A stretch of 64,000 nucleotides of DNA from Chamaelirium japonicum (Eukaryota; Streptophyta; Magnoliopsida; Liliales; Melanthiaceae), in the NCBI GenBank assembly GCA_947650365.1, contig CANTAL010000003.1, positions 2,790,001 through 2,854,000 on the forward strand. Reading direction: 5' to 3'. The notes under the pieces were generated by a model. That model made no database searches, was not told the origin of the DNA, and saw nothing but the letters and a program-made list of their open reading frames with translations. The position numbers and the translations under genes were made by a program. This document shows, piece after piece, positions 1 to 10,025 of this stretch (the first letter of the stretch is position 1; every line of letters starts with the position of its first letter).

Positions 1-1926
1 ATTTTGAACTTGTTTTGGATTCGATAGAATCATCATCGGATCACATCCGATATTTCGTACTTAGAAGTTTTTTCGAATTTTGGACTTGCGAGCAAATTTT
101 AAGTAGATATTTTGAGAATTTACCCTCCGATTGACTAATTTAGAATCTAGGCGTTGGAGAATCATAAGTTAGCGTGTTTCAAATTTTAAAGTTGGTTTGG
201 ATTCGATCGGATCATCATCGGATTGCATCTGATAATTCGTATTTGGATGTTTTTTATATTTTGGACTTGCGAGCAAGTTCTAATTAGATATTTTAAGAAT
301 TTACCCTCCGATTGACCAATTTAGAGTCTAAGCGTTCAAAAATTATAAGTTTGCTAGTTTAGGATTTGAAATTGGTTTGGATTCGATCGAATTGTCATCG
401 AATCACATTTGATAATTCGTTCTTAGATTTTTTTTTATATTTCGGACTTATGAGCAAGTTTTAAGTATATATTTTAAGAATTTACCCTCCGATTGACTAA
501 TTTAGAGTCTAAGCGTTCAAAAATCATAAGTTAGCGTGTTTCGGATTTTGAAATTGGTTTGGATTCGATTGGATCATTATCGGATCATATCTGATAATTC
601 GTACTTGGATGTTTTTCGTATTTCGGACTTGCAAGCAAGTTCTAATTAGATATTTTAACAATTTATCCTCCGATTGATCAATTTAGAGTCTAAGTGTTCA
701 AAAATCATAAGTTAGCGTGTTTCGGATTTGAAATTAGTTTGGATTCGATCGGATCATCATCGGATCACATCCGATAATTCGTACTTGGATATTTTTTGTA
801 TTTCAGACTTGCGAGCAATTTCTAATTAGATATTTTAACAATTTATCTTTCGATTGACCAATTTAGAGTCTAAGCGTTCAAAAATTATAAGTTAGTGTGT
901 TTCGGATTTTAAATTGGTTTGGATTCGATCGGATCGTCATCGGATTACATCCGATAATTCGTACTTGGATGTTTTTTCGTATTTCGGACTTGCAAGCATG
1001 TTTTAAGTAGTTATTTTGTATTTCGGACTTGCGAGAAAGTTCTAATTAGATATTTTATGCATTTACCCTCCGATTGACCAAGTTAGAGTCTAAGCATTCA
1101 AAAATCATAAGTTAGCTTGTTTTATATTTGAAATTAGTTTGGATTCGATCGGATCGTCATCGGATCGCATCCGATAATTTGTACTTGGATTTTCTTTTGT
1201 ATTTCGGACTTGAAAGCAAGTTTAACGTAGATATTTTAATAATTTACCCTCCGATTGACTAATTTAGAGTCTAAGCATTGAAAAATCTTAAGTTAGCGTG
1301 TTTCGGATTTTGAACTTTGTTTGGATTCGATTGAATCATCATCAGATCTCATCCGATAATTCGTACTTGGAAGTTTTTTCGTATTTCTGACTTGCGAGCA
1401 AGTTTTAAGTAGATATTTTAAGAATTTACCCTCCGATTGACTAATTTAGAATCTAAGCGTTGGGAAATCATAAGTTAGCAAGTTTCAGATTTTGAAGTTG
1501 GGTTGGATTCAATCGGATCAACATCGGATCACATCCGATAGTTCGTACTTGAATTTTTTTTTGTATTTCAGACTTGCGAGCAAGTTCTAAATAGATATTT
1601 TAAGAATTTACCCTCCGATTGATCAATTTAGAGTCTAAGCGTTCAAAAATCATAACTTAGCGAGTTTCGGATTTGAAATTGATTTGGATTCGATCGGATC
1701 GTCATTGGATTGCATCCGATAATTTGTACTTGTTTTTTTTTTGTATTTCAGACTTGTGAATTAGTTTTAAGTAGATATATTTAGAATTTACTCTTCGATT
1801 GACTAATTTAGAGTCTAAGCATTCAAAAATCATAAGTTAGCGTTTTTGGATTTTGAACTTGGTTTGGATTCGATCGAATCGTCATCGGATCGCATCTGAT
1901 AATTCATACTTGGATGTTTTTTCGTA
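1..1926. repeat. 180-bp tandem satellite array
   Basis: About 10.7 head-to-tail monomers. The landmark TTGGATTCGAT recurs near 15, 197, 377, 559, 739, 919, 1139, 1320, 1503, 1683 and 1864, giving a period of 180-182 bp with one 220-bp monomer. That long monomer (919-1138) carries a 40-bp internal duplication of the GTATTTCGGACTTGC segment. Monomers look roughly 85-90% alike by eye. The array runs off the left edge of the window and ends abruptly at about 1926, where it abuts transposase sequence. The monomer length is typical of plant centromeric or pericentromeric satellites, but location cannot be inferred from length alone. Confidence 0.95.
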
Positions 1927-3945
1927 TAGCAAGAGATAACAATCGCTGCATAAGAACATGACAATCATGACTCTTTAATCTAGACAACTTCTGGTCGGTC
2001 TCTTACATGTATCGTGCGATATTCGAAGAGTAACCATCCGGCGTTTTCACAGACCATAGGAATGCACATATGGTTGTCTTCTGCTGTGAGCTCATGGTGT
2101 AGCATGCAACTGGCAATACATACTTTTCCCCAATCTCTTGGGGATGAAGTGATTTTTGGATGCCTAACTCCATAATATTGAGTTAAAATTTAAGATTATC
2201 TTTCATCTTACCATCGAGATTCAGTAGTGTTCCTATAATATTGTCACATATATTTTTCTCGATATATATGATATTCAAGTTATGCTGCAAGAGTAGGCTG
2301 CTCCAATACGATAGTTTAAAGAAAATACTCTTCTTCTTCCAGTTATACTCACGCGCAGATTCTTCATGCTTTATCTTCTTTTTGCTTTTCCCAAGTGCCA
2401 CCGCATCAAGCTGATCCAATTCACATAAGACTTCTACCCCCGAAAGCTGCTCTGGAGCCTTTGTAAGTTTCTTCTTGCCGTTGAATGCTCTTTTGTTCTG
2501 CCTCCACTTATGGCCGTTAACAAGGAACCTTCGATGGCCCATATAACAGAACTTGCCTCTGTTCTTTAACCGTAATGAATCTGTCTCCTTATTGTATGTA
2601 GGGCACCCTAATTTTCCTTTAGTACTCTACCCGGATAAGTTGCAATATGCAAGAAAATCGTTGATGGTCCATAGAAGTATTGTATGTATTTTAAAATTCT
2701 AGTGCAATGAGACGTCATACGTATCAGCCCCAACTTCCCATAACTCGTTCAACTCCTTAGTCAACGGCTGCAAGTGAACGTCAATATCATTACCAGGTGA
2801 CCTGGGTTTAGGAATGAGCAAAGAGAGCATTGCGTATGGCTTTTTGAAGCACATCCAGGGAGGTAAATTATATAGAACTAGGACAACTGGCCAAATGTTA
2901 TACGACACACTCATATTCCCAAAGGGATTGAAGCCATCGCTAGCAAGCCCTAACCTGACGTTGCGAACTTCATATGTGAATTCAGGATAGATCTGATCAA
3001 AATCTTTTCATGTCAGAGAGTCGGCCGGATGTCTTATAACCCCATCATCTATACGTTCTCGTGTATGCCACCTTATGTGCTCAGCAGTCTTCGATGACAT
3101 AAACAACCTCTGAAGCCTGTCCCTAAGCAGAAAGTATTGGAGAACCTTTGTAGATATATTTTTCTTTTTTTGATTAGTACTAAACTTGGTATTCGCCTCT
3201 TTATATCTCATTGCTCCATATATGTGGCATGATCGCACATGTTCGTACTCCTTTGGGTATAACATACAATCATTCATGCATGCATCAATTTTGTCATAAC
3301 CGAGCCCGAGATCTTTAATTGTCTTCTTTGCCTTGTAGAATGATTTCGATACTGTCTCACCTATAGGAAAAGTCTCTTTCAATAACTCTACCAATATATT
3401 AAATGACTTATTACTCCAACCATTGAGGCACTTCAAATAAAGAAGCTTTACAGTAAAAGAGAGTTTTGAAAATTTCGATCTCATACCTCGAGTATAGAGG
3501 TTGTTCAGCATCCTTAAGCAATCTGTAGAACTTGTCCGCTTCAATATTGGCTTGATCACCTGACGGTGTTTACGTGCGTATTCTACCTTGCAAATCATGT
3601 ATCATACCTTGGATGTCATCGCCATCATCCGTATTAATATTATTATCATCGATCACTGTGTTCGCATTTTTACCGTGACCTGCATGGGGACTACATCTAG
3701 TTCCTCACGTGTGAGAACCAATGAGTATAGCTAATGGGAATGCCACACATTACCAGATCAACCTCGTATTCCTCTTGAACCTTCCTAGTCACCCTTCCGC
3801 AGTCTATACAGGGACACATAATTTTTTCATCAAGCGGTGCAAGATGCTCAAATACAAAATCTAAAAATTTCCTGACTCCTTCTCTGTACTCTTGGCTCAT
3901 CCGATTTGAATTACTCATCCAACTCTTATCGATCGAAGACATCTT
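1927..3945 (-). pseudogene. CACTA transposase (tnp2 type) pseudogene
   Basis: A decayed plant En/Spm-type transposase, read from 3942 towards 1927. The N-terminal part (3942-3697) matches the transposase-associated domain: it opens SSIDKSWM and holds the CPCIDC cysteine motif and a W-F-S-H motif. The next part (3598-3008) contains LSFTVKLLYLK, CMNDCMLYPKEYE and AEHIRWH...DGVIRHPADS, typical of tnp2 proteins. Then come the NLPPWMCFKKPYAMLSLLIP and SPGNDIDVHLQPL blocks (2914-2699), TINDFLAYCNLSG (about 2690-2640), KFCYMGHRRFL (2560-2525), KKKSIFFKLSYWSSL, NIIGTLLNLDGKMKDN (to 2183), and finally VKTPDGYSSNIARYM and SHDCHVLMQRLLSLAI (about 2060-1927). Conserved tryptophans have become stops after SLT (near 3008) and after LSG (near 2635), a further stop follows RYM, and frameshifts split the frame. 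Catalytic activity is not expected. The family assignment is secure from motif order. Confidence 0.9.
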
Positions 3946-4204
3946 TGTCTATCTTTCCACGTAACAGCTACAGTAATTTCAAACCATGTCTATCAGACTC
4001 CGCACAATTTTAGTTAATGGAAAAATGGCGATAGCTTCCGCCCAATTTTAGTTAATAAAAAAATCCCAAGCCCAAAAGCCAGTCATCGGTTGTGGCAAGC
4101 TACACCAGTTTTTAAAACCTAAAATGGCTTAAATGATTGATGTTAGGATTTTATGGTAAGTACATACTAGTTTTTTTTTTTAGCATCACACTGTATCTCA
4201 TATG

Positions 4205-5200
4205 TGGGGGGTTAAAGCTGAGCCAATCTTTGGTCGACTTGAGCTTGTTTACGAGCCTAAACTTCAGACTAGGCTATGCTCAATTAGTGATTGAACAGTC
4301 CCTTATCGAGCTTGTTCATGATCCTAAACTTCATACTATGATATATGTTAGGCTTATTCAAGTCATTTATGAGCCTATTCACGAGCCATTTATGAGCCTA
4401 TCAAGTTTGTTCATGAGCTTTGCTCACAAGCCCTAAACAATCATGTTCGCGAGCCCAAACGAGCCGAGCTTTGGTCTGCTTAAGCTTGGCTCATTTATTA
4501 AATGAGCCTAAACCGAGCTTTGGTCGGCTTGAGCTTGTTCATGAGCCTAAACTTCAGACTAGGCTATGCTCAATTAGTGATTGAACAGTCCCTTATCGAG
4601 TTTGTTCACGAGTCTAAACTTCATACTAGGCTATATGTTGGGCTTATTCAAGCCATTTATGAGCCTATTCATAAGCCTTTTATGAGCCTATCGAGCTTGT
4701 TCATGAGCTTTGCTCACAAGCCCTAAACAGGCATGTTCATGAGCCCAAACGAGTTGAGATTTGGTTTGCTTGAGCTTGGCTCGTTTATTAAATGGGCCTA
4801 AACCGATCTTTCGTCGGCTCGAGCTTGTTCACGAGCCTATTCACGAGCCTAAACTTCAGACTAGGCTATGCTCAATTAGTGATTGGACAATCCCTTATCG
4901 AGCTTGTTCACGAGCCTAAACTTCATACTAGGCTATATGTTACGCTTATTTAAGCCACTTATGAGCCTATTTAGAAGCCCTTTATGAGCCTATCGAGCTT
5001 GTTCATGAGCTTTGCTCACAAGCCCTAAATAAGCATATTCGTGAACCAAAACGAGCCTAGATTTGGTCTGCTTGAGCTTGGCTCGTTTATTAAATGAGCC
5101 TATACTCTAGGCTTGGGCTTGGCTTGACTAGTAACCGAACGAACTCGAACGAGCTTTTATCGAGCCAAGCCGCGAGCCGCTCACGAACAGCTTGGTTCGT
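4205..5200. repeat. About 290-bp tandem repeat, three copies, GAGCTTGTTCA-rich
   Basis: The landmark ACTTCAGACTAGGCTATGCTC recurs at 4261, 4551 and 4853, giving periods of 290 and 302 bp. The longer spacing comes from a 12-bp duplication of an ACGAGCCTATTC word. Each copy is itself made of short GAGCxTGTTCAxGAGC words. Two open frames (4137-4436, 4502-4726) are repeat translations of each other and are not genes. The block lies inside the CACTA boundaries, upstream of the transposase start. It could be transposon sequence or an older nested repeat. Similar GAGCTTGGCTCGTTTA repeats are widespread in plants, but I cannot assign a named family. Confidence 0.85.
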
Positions 5201-5210
5201 TTACAGCTAT

Positions 5211-5246
5211 ACCTAAACCTAAACCTAACCTAACCCCTAAACCTAA
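5211..5246. repeat. Short degenerate telomere-like CCTAAA tract
   Basis: Five to six CCTAAA/CCTAACC/CCCCTAAA words in a row, resembling the plant telomere repeat CCCTAAA on the C-rich strand. At 36 bp and degenerate it is an interstitial vestige or chance. It follows directly on the end of the GAGCTTG tandem repeat. Confidence 0.55.
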
Positions 5247-5449
5247 TTTCTGAAAATGTAACTTTCTGAAAAATTCCCATAATTCTGAATCAGAATTTGA
5301 TTTTGAAATTTTAAAATTTCAGAATCAGAATCAAAATAATATTTGGGATTTTAAAATTTTTTGACAATTTTTTGAACACCTCTATTTCGATCCGATCCAT
5401 CCGAAAATCATCCCTAGATAAATTGATAAAATCAAAAATTAAGTAGTTG

Positions 5450-5890
5450 AACAATGGGTATTGTGCTAGCAATTCAAACTTTAGGGTGTGTTTTGGAACA
5501 AAACAGTTGACAAAAGGGGTATTGTGCTAACATTTCAAATTTTAGGGTGTGAATTTACAGATCAAGGCTAGGCTGAGTATGCGTGCACAATGTGCGCACG
5601 GTGCAGCAGCCGAGCATGGATTATGTGCTCGATTGACACGAACCATTTGCATCAATCGAGCCGTTGGATTGACCATACTCGAATGCAACACAATTGCAAG
5701 GGGTTAATTAATTAATATCCATTTTATAGAAAATTTCTTAAAAAGACATGTTATAATTTCAGTTCAGATGATTATAGTAGTCTCGATCGGTATGTGCGCT
5801 TGAGCCCACTAATCACTAGTATGAACTCAAGAGTATAAGTAGATGACAAAAGAGATATTGTGCTAACATTTCAAACATTAGTATGCGATT
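5450..5890. repeat. Three dispersed copies of a roughly 45-bp motif
   Basis: The words GGTATTGTGCTA...CATTTCAAA...TTAGGGTGTG occur near 5457-5502, 5517-5562 and, decayed, 5850-5888. The rest of 5250-5880 is non-coding AT-rich sequence, including short TTCTGAATCAGAA words at 5285-5330. I recognise nothing else in it. Confidence 0.5.
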
Positions 5891-5934
5891 TGGAAGAAAA
5901 ATAAACTAAGGGGGAGAGGGAGGAGGAGGAGAAG

Positions 5935-6160
5935 GAGGAGCTCACCAGAGAGGGAGAGGGAGGCCTCAAGGAGGAGGAGGAGCAACAACGCCGGCAGAGG
6001 GGAGGTCGAGCAGTATCGCCGGTTGGTAGCGCGCGGAAGGGGAGGGGAGGGGTGGCAGGTCAGAGGCACACGAGAGAGGAGAGGAAGGCCAGGGAGGCGG
6101 GGAATTAGATCGAGATAGAGGGGAGGGAGGCCGGGGAGGGGGAGGGTATATAATTTAGAT
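5935..6160 (-). promoter_or_regulatory. CACTA promoter / first-exon-like region
   Basis: On the minus strand a TTATATAC TATA-like element (6146-6153) lies about 360 bp inside the terminus. It is followed by some 200 nt of pyrimidine-rich, GC-richer sequence that differs sharply from its surroundings. A good 5' splice donor, CTCTG/GTGAG, sits near 5944, consistent with a non-coding first exon spliced to the transposase. The 63-codon frame here is Leu/Ser/Pro low complexity and is not a convincing protein. A captured host exon is an alternative. Confidence 0.45.
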
Positions 6161-6189
6161 CGAAACAGAAAGGGGATCTGGGATCGGGT

Positions 6190-6509
6190 GGTTATTAAAT
6201 GTAGGGTTTTTTACCGACATATACATCCGTTGGTATAATATTTATACCAACAGTCTTATATTAATAGTACCGACGGAACAGATATATACTGTCGGTAATA
6301 TAACATTTTATCGACGAATAAATATATTACCATCTGTATATTAATTATGCTGACGGATATATATATACCATCGGGAAAAATAAACAAAAAAAATTAGCAA
6401 AATATAAAATATATTATACCTATGAATTAATAGATATCAGTCGGTATTAAGTTCTTTGTACCGACGGTAATTAATATTATCGTCAGAAATAAACCTTATT
6501 CTTGTAGTG
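6190..6509 (-). repeat. CACTA subterminal repeat region and terminal CACTA motif
   Basis: At least six ACCGACGG/CCGTCGGTA-type words in both orientations are embedded in AT-rich sequence. The region ends in the 11-bp terminus CACTACAAGAA (minus strand). This is the transposase-binding architecture expected at a CACTA end. Confidence 0.85.
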
Positions 6510-7390
6510 CGAGCCTAGTCGTCCAGTCACAAAAAAAACGAAGAGAGAAACAAGGACACAAGAATGAGAAGAAGAGAGAAGAGAATGGAGAGATAAACGA
6601 AGAGAGGAGAGAAGAAGTCTTGCTCTAGTCTATTGGCCATGGATATAGGTGTGAAGTGCTCCAGTCCATTCGCCACGAGTATAGGTATGAAGTAAGAAGG
6701 AATCTAAATTCCCAAACTCTATTTCTCAATAATATAATTAAATCTCTCCATTCTCTTCTTTCTTCTCCCATGGATTAGGGTTTCCTATAGATTGCTTAGG
6801 CCCTAAGTAAGCTTACCTATAAATAATATACGACCCCTTTAGGGTGGGGCACGTTTGACGGCTCTCTCTTTCTCCCATCTCACAACACGTTATCGGCACG
6901 AACATGTCAAGCCCAACCGACCAGTCACAAGAAAATGAAGAGAGAAACGAAGACAGAAGAAAAGAGAAGAGAATAAAGAGATAAACGAAGAGAGAAGAAG
7001 TCCTGCACTGGTCCATTAGCCATGGGTATTGGTGTATAGTAAGAAGAAATCTAAAACTCAAAACTCCACTTCTCAATATTTATACGACCCCTTAAGGGTG
7101 GGGCACGATTGACAACTCTCTTTCTCTAATCTCACAATACGTTATCAGCATGAACATGTCGAGCCCAACCGACCAGTCACAAGAAAATAGAGAGATAAAC
7201 GAAGAGAGAAGAAGAAAGAAGAGAACAGAGAGATAAATAAAGAAAGAAGAGAGAAGAAGTCCTGCTCCAGTCCAATGGCCACGGGTATAGGTGTGAAGTA
7301 AGAAGGAATCTAAATTTCAGAACTCCACTTCTCAATAATATAATTAAATATCTCTGTTATCTTCTCTTTTCTCTAATGGATTAGGGTTTC
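6510..7390 (+). mobile_element. Short retroelement units, plus strand
   Basis: The leader flanking the CACTA insertion (6510-6740) is followed by two complete promoter modules. TATAAATA lies at 6818-6825. Primer-binding-like sites are at 6888-6901 (one change, CGG for CAG) and 7140-7153. The second module lacks everything upstream of the TATA region and follows directly on the preceding leader, so that unit is only about 250 bp. The AT-rich core is absent. Confidence 0.8.
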
Positions 7391-7971
7391 CCATAGCAAT
7401 AGTTCATCTTAACGTTATTATGATTATCATAGTAATATTACTATAATTTTTAAAATTAAATAAATATTTTAATTAATTATTAAATAATTTATATATTTTA
7501 ATAATTTTATTTATTTATTAATTATGTTTTTAGTAAAATAATAAATTTATTTAATTATTTAATTATCTAATTATTTAATTATATTTATTATTTAAGTTAT
7601 TTATTATTATTATATTATTTAATTATTAAATTAGGGAACTATTTAATTGTTTCAATTATTAAACAAAGAAATAATGATTTATTTATATAATTAACTTATT
7701 AATTAATTTTATCAGTAATTTCTTTAATTATTATTTTATTTTTAAATAATTAAATTATTATTCAATTATTTAAATATTTAAAAACTTATTTTGTAAAAAG
7801 ATATATTAAATATATTATTTACTTAAACAAATAAATAATTTATGTATTAAATTATTTTATATTTAAATTAATAATAATTTAAATAAATATTTATATAATT
7901 AAAAAATTAAAAAATTATTTTATTAAAAATATGAAATATTAATTGAAACTATTGAGAGGTGGAGTTTTTAT
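7391..7971 (+). repeat. AT-rich core fragment joined to LTR and leader by aberrant junctions
   Basis: The LTR sequence TTAGGGTTTCCCATAG jumps at about 7396 to CAATAGTTCATCTTAACGTT, the boundary motif. About 500 bp of AT-rich core follows. At 7972 the core re-enters a leader through the word TGATTATCA, present in both partners. The left junction is also found near 14300 (see findings). No gene is seen. Confidence 0.75.
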
Positions 7972-9245
7972 GATTATCAGCACGAACATGTCGAGCCTAG
8001 CCGACCAGTCACAAGAAAATGGTGAGATAAACGAACACAGAAAAGAGAGAAGAAGAGAGAAGAGAACTGAGATATAAACAAAGACAGAAGAGAGAGAAGA
8101 AGAGAGAAGAGAACAGAGAGGTAAATGAAGAGAGAAGAGAGAAGTCTTATCTCTTCTGTCTTCGTTTCTCTCTCTGTTTTCTTCTCTCTCTTCTATCTTC
8201 ATTACTCTTTCTTATTTAATGGATTAGGGTTTCCAATAGATTGCTTAGGCTCTAAGTAAGCTTACCCTATAAATAATATATGACCCATTTAGGGTGGGGC
8301 ATATTTGACGGCTCTCTCTTTCTTCCATCTCACAATACGTTATCAGCACGAACATGTCGAGCCCAACCGACCAGTTGCAAGAAAACGGAGAGAGAAACAA
8401 AGACAGAAGGGAGAGAAGAAGAGAGAAGAGAATGGAGAGATAAACGAAGGGAGAAGAGAGAAGAAATCCTGTTCCAGTCTATTGGCCATGGGTATAGGTG
8501 TGAAGTAAAAAGGAATCTAAATTCCAAAACTCTACTTCTCAATAATATAATTAAATCTCTCTATTCTCTTCTCTTTTCTCCTATGGATTAGGGTTTCCTA
8601 TAGATTGCTTAGGCCCTAGGTAAGCTTACCCTATAAATAATATACGACCCCTTTAGGGTAGGGCACATTTGATGACTCTCCCTTTCTTCCATCTCACAAT
8701 ACATTATCAGCACAAATATGTTGAGCCCAGCCGACTAGTCACAAGAAAACGAAGAGAGAAGAGAGAAGAAGTCCTACTCCAGTCCATTGGGCATGGGTAT
8801 AGGTATGAAGTGTTCCAGTCCATTCACTATGGGTATAGGTGTGAAGTAAAAAGGAATCTAAATTCCAAAACTCCACTTCTTAATAATATAATTAATTCTC
8901 TCTGTTCTTTTTTCTTTGTCTTCCATGGATTAGGGTTTTCTATAGATTGCTTAGGCCCTAAGTAAGCTTACCCTATAAATAATATACGGCCCTTCTAGGG
9001 TCGGGCATGTTTGACGGCTCTCTCTGTCTTCCATCTCATAACACATTATCAGCACGAACATGTTGAGCCTAGCCGACCAGTTACAAGAAAACGGAGGGAG
9101 AAACGATGACAGAAGAGAGAGAAGAAGAGAGAAGAGAACGAAAAGATAAATGAAAAGAGAAGAGAGGAAGTCCTGCTCCAGTCCATTGGCCATGAGTATA
9201 GGTGTGAAGTAAGAATGAATCTAAATTCCAAAACTCCACTTCTCA
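7972..9245 (+). mobile_element. Four short retroelement units in tandem, plus strand
   Basis: Primer-binding-like sites lie at 7972-7985 (truncated on its left), 8338-8351 (perfect), 8702-8715 and 9044-9057. TATAAATAATATA boxes lie about 95-105 bp before the last three. Spacing is 340-365 bp. Leaders are about 200-250 bp and purine-rich on the plus strand. The frames at 8305-8508 and 8669-8965 are read-throughs of LTR end and leader, not genes. Confidence 0.8.
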
Positions 9246-9382
9246 ATAGTATCATCTCAATATTATTATGATTATTATAGTAACGTAACTATAATTTTTT
9301 AAATAAATTAATCATTTATTTAATTATTAAATAATTTAAATAACTTAATTTTGTAATTATTTAATTATCTAGTTATTTAACA
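9246..9382. repeat. Short AT-rich core remnant
   Basis: A boundary motif (ATCTCAATATTATTATGATTATTATAG) is followed by about 100 bp of core ending ATCTAGTTATTTA. It is joined at about 9381 to the end of an inverted LTR. The same junction recurs at 15175. Confidence 0.7.
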
Positions 9383-9510
9383 TGTTATGAGATAGGAGAA
9401 AGAGAGAGCTGTCAAATTTGCCCGACCCTAAAGGGGTGGTATATTATTTATAGGTTAAGCTTACTTAGGGTTTAAGCAATCTATAGGAAACCCTAATCCA
9501 TGAAAGAAGA
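9383..9510 (-). mobile_element. Inverted LTR module without primer-binding site
   Basis: Minus-strand LTR 3' end (TGTTATGAGATAGG in plus reading) through the TATA region to CCCTAATCCATG. The primer-binding site is missing because the junction with the AT-rich core falls exactly at the LTR end. Confidence 0.75.
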
Positions 9511-10025
9511 GAGAAGATAACGGAGAGATAAACAAAGAGAGAAGAGAGAAGAAGCCCTGCTCCAGTCCATTGGCCACGGGTGGAGGTGTGAAGTAAGAAG
9601 AAATATAAATTCTAAAACTCCACTTCTCAATATTTATACGACCACTTTAGAGTGGGGCACATTTGATGGCTCTCTCTTTCTCCCATCTCACAATATGTTA
9701 TCAGCACGAACATGTAGAGCCCAGTCGACTAATCAGAAGAAAACGAAAAGAGAAACGAATACAGAAGAGAATAAAGAAGAGAAAAAATAACGAAGAGATA
9801 AATGAAGAGAGAAGAGAATAGAAGTCCTGTTCTAGTTCGTTGGCCACGGGTATAGGTGTGAAGTAAGAAGGAATCTAAGTTCCAAAACTCTACAGAAGAG
9901 AGAGAAGAAAAGTGAAGAGAACAGAGAGATAAATGAAGAGAGAAGAGAGAAGAAGTCCTACTCTAGTCCATTGGCCATGGGTATAGGTATTAAGTAAGAA
10001 GGAATCTAAATTCAAAAACTCCACT
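9511..10025 (+). mobile_element. Short retroelement units, plus strand
   Basis: Leader (9511-9635), LTR end with the TATA box replaced by an abrupt TATTTATACGACC junction, primer-binding-like site 9696-9709, and two consecutive leader copies (9710-9890 and 9891-10025). Each leader ends in the GGAATCTAA...AAACTCCAC block. Confidence 0.75.

Larger units (their letters stand above)
1927..6509 (-). mobile_element. CACTA (En/Spm) DNA transposon, 5' portion, 3' end missing
   Basis: On the minus strand the element begins at 6509 with the terminus CACTACAAGAA (6499-6509). Next come about 300 bp of subterminal repeats built from ACCGACGG-like words (6190-6498), a promoter/exon-like stretch, a tandem-repeat block and a tnp2 transposase remnant. 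The transposase is interrupted at 1926 by the 180-bp satellite, so the 3' part and the second terminal repeat are absent. At 6510 the flank resumes as CGAGCC, a position inside the leader of the repeat family that fills the rest of the window. The element therefore inserted into a member of that family. The expected 3-bp target duplication would be CGA, but its partner lies outside or has been lost. Confidence 0.85.

Noticed and set aside
4137..4726. Two similar plus-strand frames (99 and 74 codons)
   Set aside because: Their similarity comes from the 290-bp tandem repeat. There is no start context, conserved domain or codon signal.
5211..5246. Possible telomere or subtelomere
   Set aside because: Only 36 bp of degenerate CCTAAA words with no continuation.
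5878..6069. 63-codon minus-strand frame with Leu/Ser runs
   Set aside because: A pyrimidine-rich low-complexity translation with a candidate splice donor inside it. It fits an untranslated exon better than a protein.
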